64,000 bases of DNA from Desulfitobacterium chlororespirans DSM 11544 (lineage in GTDB: Bacteria; Bacillota; Desulfitobacteriia; Desulfitobacteriales; Desulfitobacteriaceae), in the NCBI RefSeq assembly GCF_900143285.1, contig NZ_FRDN01000013.1, forward strand, positions 124,001-188,000. Direction: 5' to 3'. Shown piece by piece: positions 44,225 through 52,498 of this stretch. Position numbers and translations under genes: made by a program. The notes beneath the pieces were generated by a model. The model did not search any database, had not been told where the DNA came from, and was given only the letters and a program-made list of their open reading frames with translations. The number at the start of each line of letters is the position of its first letter. Position 1 is the first letter of the stretch.

Positions 44225-45613
44225 CTACTCTCTGTGGAGCGGCTTTGTCTCAGGATTACGTCTCAGAAACTTATACCCGATGTAGAGAATAATAATCCAG
44301 ATGGGTCCAATATACAGGGAGTAAACCATATCAGGAATATAAGCCATCAACACCACGACCATGGCCAGAAACGCCAGAGCAATATAGTTGGAAATGGGAT
44401 AGAGAGGCATCTTGAATTGCAATTGATCCTCCCGCCCTTTTTCTGTTTCGACCTTTCTGAACCTAAGCTGGGTTACCAGGATCATGGCCCAGTTAAAGAT
44501 CCCGGCAATGGTGGCGATAGAAATTAAATAGAGGAAAACCTTCCCGGGAACAAGGAAATTAAGGATAACCGCGATTAAGGTGACTGCAGAAGAGGCAAAA
44601 ACCCCATTAATCGGTATGCCATTGCGGCTTACTTTGGTCAAAAACCTGGGAGCATTTCCTTGCAGGGCTAATCCGTGAAGCATACGTCCATTGCTGTAAA
44701 TCCCGCTGTTATAAACGGAAAGAGCCGCTGTTAAAACAACAAAGTTTAAGATATGAGCGGCGGCGGGGATTCCGATGGCGGAGAAAATCTCCACGAAAGG
44801 GCTTCCTGATGTTCCGATTTGATTCCAGGGATAAAGAATCATGAGGATGGTCAAGGCACCGATATAGAAGATGAGAATCCGCCATACGACCTGGTTGATG
44901 GCTTTCGGAATAGAGCGCTTAGGATCGTCTGCCTCCGCCGCCGTAATCCCGATCAATTCAACTCCACCGAAGGAAAACATCACAATCACCAGGGATAGAA
45001 GCAATCCCCATACACCATTAGGCAAAAAGCCTCCATGGGCCCAAAGGTTGCTGAATCCTACAGCCCCTTGTTCCCCTAAGCCAAAGAAAATCATGACCAG
45101 GCCAAAAGCAATCATCGCCAGAATCGCGACAACCTTAATCAAGGCAAACCAGAATTCGAATTCCCCGAAGGCTTCCACATTGATCAGGTTGATCAATGTG
45201 ATGATCACCAAGAAAGCCAAGGCCGTTACCCATTGGGGAACATTGGGATACCAAAAGTTGATATACACTCCCACAACCGTTAACTCAGCCATACTGACGG
45301 CTATGTAGTTAAACCAATAGTTCCACCCGGAAAAGAATCCGGGGAAGTCACCTAGATATTTATAGGCAAAGTATGAAAAAGCGCCGGCAACGGGCTGATC
45401 AACACACATCTCTCCTAATGCCCTGACAATAAAAAAAATGGCCGTGCCGCCCAGGAGGTAGGACACGATAATCGCCGGACCGACCAACTGAATCGTCGTC
45501 GCCGAACCATAAAACAATCCGGTTCCAATCGCACCACCGAGGGCGATCATCTGAATATGCCTGTTCTTGAGACCGCGGTGAAGTTCCACATGATGATCTT
45601 TTTCTGAACTCAT
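44225..45613 (-). CDS. APC-family amino acid permease
   Basis: The 462-aa protein has 12 predicted helices and the amino-acid permease signature near the N-terminus (HIQMIALGGAIGTGLFYGSA), as in the AroP/ProY/GabP group. Because it precedes tnaA on the same strand, tryptophan or another aromatic amino acid is the most likely substrate; that is inferred from context. AGGGGGATG lies before the start. No TnaC-like leader peptide was found upstream. Confidence 0.9.
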   Translation of the reverse strand: MSSEKDHHVELHRGLKNRHIQMIALGGAIGTGLFYGSATTIQLVGPAIIVSYLLGGTAIFFIVRALGEMCVDQPVAGAFSYFAYKYLGDFPGFFSGWNYWFNYIAVSMAELTVVGVYINFWYPNVPQWVTALAFLVIITLINLINVEAFGEFEFWFALIKVVAILAMIAFGLVMIFFGLGEQGAVGFSNLWAHGGFLPNGVWGLLLSLVIVMFSFGGVELIGITAAEADDPKRSIPKAINQVVWRILIFYIGALTILMILYPWNQIGTSGSPFVEIFSAIGIPAAAHILNFVVLTAALSVYNSGIYSNGRMLHGLALQGNAPRFLTKVSRNGIPINGVFASSAVTLIAVILNFLVPGKVFLYLISIATIAGIFNWAMILVTQLRFRKVETEKGREDQLQFKMPLYPISNYIALAFLAMVVVLMAYIPDMVYSLYIGPIWIIILYIGYKFLRRNPETKPLHRE

Positions 45614-45752
45614 TTTACATCCCCCTTCTTAAACACAGAGTGGAATCCAAGCTTATGTTAACCTTTATTTTGTTTTAAATACCCTTTTGATACACCTGAA
45701 GGGACTCAATGATTGAGCAATCTTAAAAGAATACCTTTGTTTTGTCCCGTAT

Positions 45753-45788
45753 AAAAAAACAGGCCACAACAGCCGAAACTGTGTGACC
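45753..45788 (-). terminator. Terminator of the binding-protein gene
   Basis: On the minus strand GGTCACA pairs with TGTGGCC, closed by an inner CAG/CTG pairing, and is followed by TGTTTTTTT. It ends the importer transcript. Confidence 0.65.
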
Positions 45789-45835
45789 CAGGAATTCCTC
45801 TACTTTTCATTTTGAATCATTGCTAAAATGGTGGC

Positions 45836-46870
45836 TTACCGAAACGCTTCGGGATGCAAGGTTTTGGCAATGGCTTCAAGACCATCAAGGCTTTGCAGCC
45901 CAGGCCATACCATAAGGCCGGAAAGAATGAGGAAATTATCCTCAGTGACCGCCGTTACCTTGACAAAATCGGCAGAATTTTTGATAGCGTCCTGCTTAGC
46001 CTGGCCGTCACCCGAGGTGAAATAGCTTGTGACAACCACATGCTGAGGATTTCGCATAATGATCTCTTCGGCGGACACCTCCGGATACTGTGTCATCAGT
46101 TCGGAAAAGATGTTCCTGCCCCCGGCCGTGGCAATCAGGTAATCCTCCAGTGTCGCACCGCCTGTGGTGTAATAGACTCCTTCGCCGATATCATCAAGGG
46201 TAAACACCGAGACCTCTTCCAGACCCGCAACCGCCTTCTTAACCGCATTTTCCCTGCTGCGGAGCTCCTCCACCAGGGAGGCAGCTCTGTCTTCAATATT
46301 AAAAATGATACCGATATTGGTGATGTCGTTATAGACATTTTCCAGTGTGGGCTGGTCCACTACCGTACCTTCGGAGGCATAGATGTTGATCTTATTGGCC
46401 TTGTAATCCCCAGGTTCCCCGCAATTGGCGGCACGGAAATTATAGGAGGTTCCCCATACGAAATCAGGACTTTGGGACAGAACCACTTCCAGGTTGGGCA
46501 CACCGTACTGAGACAGCCTGGTGCTGTCGAACACGGGAAGACCGGCCACCTTTTCCCGATACTCCTCCGCCACTTCTTCAATCCGATTCATGCTGGGCGT
46601 CAGGGCGACGATTTTGTCTTCAATACCCAAGGCCACCATGATCTCCGCCTGGGAATAGCTGAGCACAACCACCCGCTCCGGCGCGGCTTCATAGGTGGAA
46701 GACATTCCGAAATTCTCCACCGTCACCGGATAATGGCCTTGTGCGCTATCCGCAGTTTCCGGTGCTTTAGAGGCCTGCTCCCCGGAATTTGACTCTGCCT
46801 TCTGGGCACAACCGACCAAAATCCCTGTCAAAACCAAGACGGCCAACATCATGGACATTACTTTTTTCAT
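45836..46870 (-). CDS. FecB/BtuF-type substrate-binding lipoprotein
   Basis: The 344-aa protein has a lipoprotein signal ending LVGC, then a class III binding domain (PERVVVLSYSQAEIMVALGI and later NPQHVVVTSYF), the type that captures siderophores, haem or cobalamin for FecCD permeases. It shares clear sequence patterns (PLSY/VLSY opening, IYxxEGTV followed by TLE, DIxNxG) with the C-terminal half of the LytTR fusion at 52499-53872, suggesting a common ligand. Start 46870 is chosen by spacing from GAGGAG. A repeat array separates it from the ATPase gene upstream. Confidence 0.88.
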   Translation of the reverse strand: MKKVMSMMLAVLVLTGILVGCAQKAESNSGEQASKAPETADSAQGHYPVTVENFGMSSTYEAAPERVVVLSYSQAEIMVALGIEDKIVALTPSMNRIEEVAEEYREKVAGLPVFDSTRLSQYGVPNLEVVLSQSPDFVWGTSYNFRAANCGEPGDYKANKINIYASEGTVVDQPTLENVYNDITNIGIIFNIEDRAASLVEELRSRENAVKKAVAGLEEVSVFTLDDIGEGVYYTTGGATLEDYLIATAGGRNIFSELMTQYPEVSAEEIIMRNPQHVVVTSYFTSGDGQAKQDAIKNSADFVKVTAVTEDNFLILSGLMVWPGLQSLDGLEAIAKTLHPEAFR

Positions 46871-46910
46871 CTTCATTCTCCTCACTGTTGTTTATTTTTA
46901 TCCTATATAG

Positions 46911-47002
46911 ACAAAACACTTTTATATGGACGAAGCATCCCTTACCATAGGCGAAACATCTCTTGCCATAGACAAAACATTTCTTAACTAAAGACGAAGC
47001 AT
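46911..47002. repeat. Five-copy direct repeat array before the binding-protein gene
   Basis: Five copies of a 9-bp core, RCRAARCAY, start at 46911, 46930, 46951, 46972 and 46994, spaced 19, 21, 21 and 22 bp. The bases between copies 2-4 are also alike (CTTRCCATAG-type). A 21-bp spacing puts copies on one face of the helix. It could be a cooperative binding site; LytTR proteins often use direct repeats two helical turns apart. Confidence 0.65.
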
Positions 47003-47027
47003 GGTTGACTTGGCCTGTTCACCTACC

Positions 47028-47825
47028 CTATAATGCGCGCCGGTACAGGATTCTGGCGGTGCCGTGTTCATCAGGAACGATGTCGGCATCAATCCGGAAC
47101 ACGTCGGCCAGCAGCTCCTTTGTGCATATTTCCGAGGGATGGCCCCAGGCCACAATCCTGCAGTCATGGAGTATATAAAGGCAATCGCAAAAGGCGCAAG
47201 CCAGATTCAGCTCGTGGAAGACGGCGAGGACGGTTTTGTTGAGGTTGCGGATGGTTTCCATCAGATGCCATTGGTAGTGAACATCCAAATGATTAGTGGG
47301 CTCATCCAGCAGCAATATATCCGCCCCCTGAACCAGGGAACGGGCAATCAGGACGCGTTGTTTTTCGCCGCCGGACAGGGTGGCAAAACTGCGGTTGGCC
47401 GCCTGGCTCATATTGACGTTTTTCAAGGCCTCCATAGCGAGCTTCTTGTCGTCGGAGGTGTCCCCTTCGAAGAACTTCCGGTGGGGAGACCGCCCCATCA
47501 GCACCATCTCCATAATGGTGTAGGGGAAATCGGAAGCGTTTTCCTGCCTGAGAACCGTGACCTCCCGGGCCGATTCCTTATAGCTGTAATTCTCAATCTG
47601 CCGGCCGTGGACAAAGACCGTGTTTTTATCCGGCGGCAGAGCCCGGTACACATGCTTGAGCAAGGTGGTTTTGCCGCTGCCGTTAGGGCCGATCAGCCCT
47701 ACAAACTGGTTTTTTCTGACCGAGAGGTTGATTTGATCGAGTATTTTCCGGGAATGGATGGAATAGCTGAGATTTTTTACGTCGATGGCTGTCTGACCGT
47801 CAGCCACCTTCTGCCTGGTCTTCAT
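47028..47825 (-). CDS. FepC/BtuD-type ABC ATPase
   Basis: The 265-aa ATPase has Walker A GPNGSGKTT, signature LSGGEKQRVLIARSL, Walker B ILLLDEPTNHLD and switch His in LAVFHELNLA, typical of siderophore/haem/cobalamin importers. It begins just after the permease stop; start 47825 follows AGGTGG, with GTG 47837 as an alternative. The upstream open frame to 47969 is a shadow over the permease. Confidence 0.92.
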   Translation of the reverse strand: MKTRQKVADGQTAIDVKNLSYSIHSRKILDQINLSVRKNQFVGLIGPNGSGKTTLLKHVYRALPPDKNTVFVHGRQIENYSYKESAREVTVLRQENASDFPYTIMEMVLMGRSPHRKFFEGDTSDDKKLAMEALKNVNMSQAANRSFATLSGGEKQRVLIARSLVQGADILLLDEPTNHLDVHYQWHLMETIRNLNKTVLAVFHELNLACAFCDCLYILHDCRIVAWGHPSEICTKELLADVFRIDADIVPDEHGTARILYRRAL

Positions 47826-47842
47826 ACCTCTGTTCACCACCT

Positions 47843-48928
47843 CTATCTGGATTTTTTGGTCTGCTGGTAAAGCAGCATCACAAAGAAAGGTCCGCCGCAA
47901 AAAGCGGTTAAAATACCGATGGGCAGTTCTTGGGGGGCCATGACAAAACGCGCCAGCAAATCCATCCACACCAGGAACAGGCTTCCGATCAGAAAAGACA
48001 AAGGAAAGAGGCGGCGGTGGTTGGTGCCGAGGAGGAGCCTTACCACATGGGGAATGACAAAACCCACCAGGCCGATAATCCCGCAGGAGGATACGATCAG
48101 CCCTGTAACCAGGGCGATCACCAGGGTGGTCAGCAGCTTGACCCGCACCACATTGACTCCCAGGCCGATGGCCGTTTCGTCACCCAATGAAATCAGATTA
48201 TAAGAGCGGGCGTTTCCCAGGAAGAAAAGCAGGCCGAGCACGCTGCCCAGAAGCGGAATGGCCACATTGTCCCACCGGGCGCCGGCCAGACTGCCCATCA
48301 TCCACATGGTGATGCTTCGGGAGGTGTTGACCGCAGACATGGTGATGAAAAACTGGGAGATGGCATTGAGGATAATGGATATGGCCATTCCCGCCAGCAC
48401 CAGCCGCGTGTTGTTGGAGGCCACACCCCCGGACATGCCCACCCCGTAGACAAGTGCCATAGATAAAGCCGCTCCCAGAAAAGCAAAGGTCTGCAGCAGC
48501 CCGGTCTGGGCAAAGGTCCCGCCGATGAAAAAACACAGGCTGACCGCTGCCGATGCCCCGCTGGAGACACCCAGTATGTAAGGGTCCGCCAGGACATTTT
48601 GGGTTATGGACTGCATGGCCGCACCGCAGATCGCCAGCCCTCCTCCGGCGGCAATGGCCAAAATGGCTCTCGGCAGACGCAGGTTCCAGACAATGTAGAC
48701 TGCCGATTGGACATTGGCATCATCCTGGATTCCGAACAGCTTCATCTTCAGAATATCCAGCACGGTCCTTAAGGACAATTCCGCCGAACCAAAGGCCGTT
48801 GCCACTAAAATGCTGAACACCAGGGAAAGAAACACCAACACCGAGAGAAGAACGAGGCCGAACCTTACCCTGCCGATCAACGAGGAACTGCTTTCTTCGG
48901 TACTATGCAGAATCGGTCTGCTCAGCAT
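47843..48928 (-). CDS. FecCD-type ABC permease
   Basis: The 361-aa membrane protein has about ten helices and FecCD motifs (AIAAGGGLAICGAAMQSITQ; later GIIGLVGFVIPHVVRLLLG). It should import a chelated metal or similar ligand with the adjacent ATPase and lipoprotein. AGGAGGTG precedes start 48928, which overlaps the end of the upstream exporter gene by 26 bp, showing one transcript for export-type and import-type genes. Confidence 0.93.
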   Translation of the reverse strand: MLSRPILHSTEESSSSLIGRVRFGLVLLSVLVFLSLVFSILVATAFGSAELSLRTVLDILKMKLFGIQDDANVQSAVYIVWNLRLPRAILAIAAGGGLAICGAAMQSITQNVLADPYILGVSSGASAAVSLCFFIGGTFAQTGLLQTFAFLGAALSMALVYGVGMSGGVASNNTRLVLAGMAISIILNAISQFFITMSAVNTSRSITMWMMGSLAGARWDNVAIPLLGSVLGLLFFLGNARSYNLISLGDETAIGLGVNVVRVKLLTTLVIALVTGLIVSSCGIIGLVGFVIPHVVRLLLGTNHRRLFPLSFLIGSLFLVWMDLLARFVMAPQELPIGILTAFCGGPFFVMLLYQQTKKSR

Positions 48929-50708
48929 AATCACCTCCTAACAGTTGTACAAAATAGGGACAGTTGGCCACTAATTGCTCATAGGTACCTGTGCCTTCGA
49001 TTTGACCGTCCTTAATCACCACGATGCGGTCCGCGCTGCGGATGGTGGAGGCCCGGTGGGCGATAACAATGGTGGCCCTGCCTTTTTTTAAATTGTTGAT
49101 GGCCTTATTGAGCTGCCGCTCGGTTTCCGAATCCAGATTGGCCGAGGCCTCGTCCAGAATCAGGAGGGGGGAGTCTTTTAAAAAGGCCTGGGCAATGGCC
49201 AGCCTTTGTTTTTCACCGCCGGAAAGCCGTGTGCCCCGTTCCCCAAGGACCGTGTGCCAGCCCTGAGGCAGCTTTTGAATAAAGCCTTCGGCAAGGGATT
49301 TTTTCAACGCCTCCTTCACCTCCTCCGGCGCAGCGTCATGTTTGGCCAGCAGCAGATTGTCCATGACACTGGCGTTAAACAGGTAGACCTCCTGGGGTAC
49401 CACCGTGATGATCTCGCGCAGAGCCTCCAGGCGCAGGGTCCGGATATCGTGGCCGTTCATGGTGATCCGGCCCCCGTCCACATCCCAAAAGCGCTGCAGC
49501 AACCGGGCTATGGTGGTTTTTCCGCTGCCCGACGCCCCCACCAGGGCCACCGTTTCCCCCTTGCCCACAGAAAAGCTGATATCCCGGAACAGCACCTGGT
49601 TGGCCGTTTCCCCGTCCTGAGCGGGATAGGTGAAGGATACGGACTCCAAAGCGAGGGTGATATCCCCCTGTTGGCCCTTCTCCGTCCCCATGACCTGGAA
49701 AGCGCTGGCCTCCCCTTTGTCCTCCACCGTGCTTTCCATCTGGAACAATTCAAACAGGCGTTTCGCAGAGCCAAAGATCATACCGTAGTTTATGCTGGTC
49801 AGCAAGGCATCCTGCAAGGGGCCGAAAAATACCGAACATAAGATAAACACCGGCAACAGCCAAACCATATCGGCCGCCCCTTGCATAACCAGGAGGACCG
49901 CCAGGATCTGGCCGCAGAGGCTGCCGACTCCAATAATCATTTGGAAAAGACGGTTTTCATCCCCGCCCCGCAGAGCATAGGCCAGCTGTGCCCTATGGTA
50001 ATCCCGGACCGATTGAGTAAAGCGCTGAAAAAATTGCCTTTGCCACTGGAAGGAAATGATGTCCTTGAGCCCTTGAACACCGTCCACTATGCGCGCATTC
50101 AGAATGGAGAAGTTTTCCCGCATGACATATCCCTGAGCGTTTGCTTTTTTAGCCGCTCTAACCGGGACACATATGAGCACAATCACAAAGGGGATCAAGC
50201 CAAGGGGCAGAAGCGGCGAGATCAGTCCCATGGCAATCAGGGCGGCCAGGGAGATGAGCACCGCCACGATGATCTGCCCCAGGGTATGGGCGTAAAACCA
50301 TTCCAACTGCTCAATATCCTCAAGAACGATGCTTGTCAGCTCTCCGCTGTGGCGCCCTTCCAGGGCAGCCGGGGCGATAGCGTCGATCTTGTCATAGGCG
50401 GCATTGCGCAATTTCGTCAAAATCTTGTAGGTTGTATCGTGTGACACCAGGACATCCAGATAAGAAAAAAGTCCGGAAAGCACAACCAATAGTGAGACCC
50501 AAATGAACATCTGCCAGATATGATGGGTGTTTCCCATGATGGCGATGCTGATCATATAAGAGGTCAGGAGGCTGATGGCGATGGGGGTGAGTTTGAACAG
50601 CAGATTGCACAGGATGGAAACTACAATATACTTCCACAGCCCTTCAATGTATCTGCACAATTTCAAAGTGTAGCCCACTCGGCCCAGCCCGGATCGGATG
50701 TTATCCAT
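48903..50708 (-). CDS. Exporter-fold ABC half-transporter (second of pair)
   Basis: The 601-aa protein has an N-terminal six-helix domain and a C-terminal ATPase with Walker A GASGSGKTT, signature LSGGEKQRLAIAQAF and Walker B LLILDEASANLD, keeping the catalytic Glu. It should pair with the 583-aa protein encoded just upstream. Such pairs export peptides or siderophores; the YbtP/YbtQ and IrtA/IrtB pairs of this fold instead import metallophores. Context allows either role. Confidence 0.9.
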   Translation of the reverse strand: MDNIRSGLGRVGYTLKLCRYIEGLWKYIVVSILCNLLFKLTPIAISLLTSYMISIAIMGNTHHIWQMFIWVSLLVVLSGLFSYLDVLVSHDTTYKILTKLRNAAYDKIDAIAPAALEGRHSGELTSIVLEDIEQLEWFYAHTLGQIIVAVLISLAALIAMGLISPLLPLGLIPFVIVLICVPVRAAKKANAQGYVMRENFSILNARIVDGVQGLKDIISFQWQRQFFQRFTQSVRDYHRAQLAYALRGGDENRLFQMIIGVGSLCGQILAVLLVMQGAADMVWLLPVFILCSVFFGPLQDALLTSINYGMIFGSAKRLFELFQMESTVEDKGEASAFQVMGTEKGQQGDITLALESVSFTYPAQDGETANQVLFRDISFSVGKGETVALVGASGSGKTTIARLLQRFWDVDGGRITMNGHDIRTLRLEALREIITVVPQEVYLFNASVMDNLLLAKHDAAPEEVKEALKKSLAEGFIQKLPQGWHTVLGERGTRLSGGEKQRLAIAQAFLKDSPLLILDEASANLDSETERQLNKAINNLKKGRATIVIAHRASTIRSADRIVVIKDGQIEGTGTYEQLVANCPYFVQLLGGDYAEQTDSA

Positions 50709-50727
50709 GATGCGCTCCTTGCTAATT

Positions 50728-52479
50728 TTACTGACATTCCATCTGGGAGCCCATGAGCAGCCGGTAAGGGGCGGAGGCTTCCATCAGCTCTTCATGGGTT
50801 CCCGAATCGACGATTTTGCCCTGCTCCACAACGCAGATCTGCTCGGCCTGCATGATGGTGGACATTCTATGGGCGATCACCAGGGCCGTTTTCCCCTGCA
50901 ACAGCTCATGGAAGCTCTGCTGTATCTCTATTTCGTTCCTCCGGTCAAGGGAAGAGGTGGCTTCATCAAAAATAAGGATGGGGGCGTTCTTCAGGAATGC
51001 TCTGGCGATGGCGATCCGTTGGCGTTCTCCCCCGGAGAACCGGGCGCCCTTTTCCCCCAACAAAGTATCATAACCTTTGGGCAGCTCCTGGATGAAATGA
51101 TGAATGTTGGCTTTTTTCGCCGCTGCCACAACCTCCTCAAAGGTGGCGCTGTCCCGGCCGATCCGGATGTTGTCCAGCACGCTTCCGTAAAACAGATGAC
51201 TGTCCTGCCAGACGGCGGAGATCAAACCCTGGATTTGCGCAACATTCTTTTCGCTGAGGACTTTATCTCCTATTTGGATGCGGCCGGACCCTACAGGATA
51301 AAAACCGGCCAGCAGGCTGGCTATGGTGGATTTCCCGCTGCCGGAAGGGCCCACAATCGCCATCATCGTTCCCTGGGGAACTGTAAATGAAATATCGTGC
51401 AGCACCTCTCCTTCCGCCTTCGGATAGGCAAAGCACACCTTGTGAAAGACAATGTCGCCGCCACATGATTCAGGCTTCAGAGCAGAGCCAGCCTGGACCT
51501 TTGGCAGCAGGGACAGCCGGACCGGCTCCTCCAGCAAAGCATGGATGGAATAGGAAGCGGTGATGCCCCGGTACCCCATATGCCAGGAGCTGCCCAGCTG
51601 CATCATCGGCGAAAAACAGGCGCTCACCAGGAACAAAGTGTAGACAAGATAGGCGGAGGCACCACCCCCTGCCGCAGCCTGCACGACGGCCACGGCGATG
51701 GAAAAGGCGCCGCCAAATCTGACCAGAAACTCCATAATCCCCGTTTCCAAAACCGTTATCCGCAATTGGGACATAATGTCCCGGCGCAGTTCTTCCCCTT
51801 TGGCGCGGATGTACTCTCCCCGTCTCCGGTTGGCATTAAAGGCCTTGAGGGTCACCATCCCCTGAATGCTGTCCAGACAGTCGGCATAATACACCGTATG
51901 AGCCTGCCATTCCTTTTCCCCCCGCTCTTTGGTCAGGGAATAAAATAGCATGGGGCAGACAAACAAGCCTATACAGGAGAGCAGGCAGATCAGGGCGGTC
52001 ACTCTGTCCAGCCCCTGCAAAACCACCAGGATGAGGATGGCGTTGGCCGCCGTGGAAATACAGGTGGGCAGATACATGACATAGTAATTGCTCAGCCACT
52101 CCACCTTGTTGGAGATGGTATTGGCAATATCGCCGGTTCGCTTTTGGGCGGTATAAGCGGGGCCCAGCTGAAACAGCTTCAGCATCAGACCTTCCCGCAG
52201 CCGGGCTTTGATGCCAATGCTGCTTTGGTTGGCCAGATAGGTTTTTTGCTTAACCAGCACAAACCGCATCATCAGAAGGACGGCAATGACGATAAAGGGC
52301 TGCCCGATATGGCTGAAAAAAGGCAGGGGCCGGGCGCCGATCATCATCTCAATAGCAAAAGCCAGACATGCGGCAATGCCGGTTCCCATCAGTGTCACCA
52401 GCAATTCCAGAGCGCTTGCAGCCGCCACAAGGGAGCCGTTCCCCCTGGCGAATTGAATCAGGTTTTTGTTGATGAACAT
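50728..52479 (-). CDS. Exporter-fold ABC half-transporter (first of pair)
   Basis: The 583-aa protein has six N-terminal helices and an ATPase with Walker A GPSGSGKST, signature FSGGERQRIAIARAF and Walker B ILIFDEATSSLD. Both members keep canonical catalytic residues, so neither site appears degenerate. No N-terminal C39 peptidase domain is present, so any leader peptide must be removed by another protease. AAGGAG precedes the start; it lies 19 bp after the LytTR fusion gene. Confidence 0.9.
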   Translation of the reverse strand: MFINKNLIQFARGNGSLVAAASALELLVTLMGTGIAACLAFAIEMMIGARPLPFFSHIGQPFIVIAVLLMMRFVLVKQKTYLANQSSIGIKARLREGLMLKLFQLGPAYTAQKRTGDIANTISNKVEWLSNYYVMYLPTCISTAANAILILVVLQGLDRVTALICLLSCIGLFVCPMLFYSLTKERGEKEWQAHTVYYADCLDSIQGMVTLKAFNANRRRGEYIRAKGEELRRDIMSQLRITVLETGIMEFLVRFGGAFSIAVAVVQAAAGGGASAYLVYTLFLVSACFSPMMQLGSSWHMGYRGITASYSIHALLEEPVRLSLLPKVQAGSALKPESCGGDIVFHKVCFAYPKAEGEVLHDISFTVPQGTMMAIVGPSGSGKSTIASLLAGFYPVGSGRIQIGDKVLSEKNVAQIQGLISAVWQDSHLFYGSVLDNIRIGRDSATFEEVVAAAKKANIHHFIQELPKGYDTLLGEKGARFSGGERQRIAIARAFLKNAPILIFDEATSSLDRRNEIEIQQSFHELLQGKTALVIAHRMSTIMQAEQICVVEQGKIVDSGTHEELMEASAPYRLLMGSQMECQ

Positions 52480-52498
52480 AAGGCAACTCCTTAGGGTT

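Noticed and set aside
44225-45720. TnaC-like leader peptide controlling the tryptophanase unit
   Set aside because: No short ORF with the needed Trp and Pro codons was found upstream of the permease or between permease and tnaA.
46911-47002. Repeat array considered as a short CRISPR
   Set aside because: Repeats are only 9 bp with 10-13-bp spacers, imperfect, and no cas gene is near.
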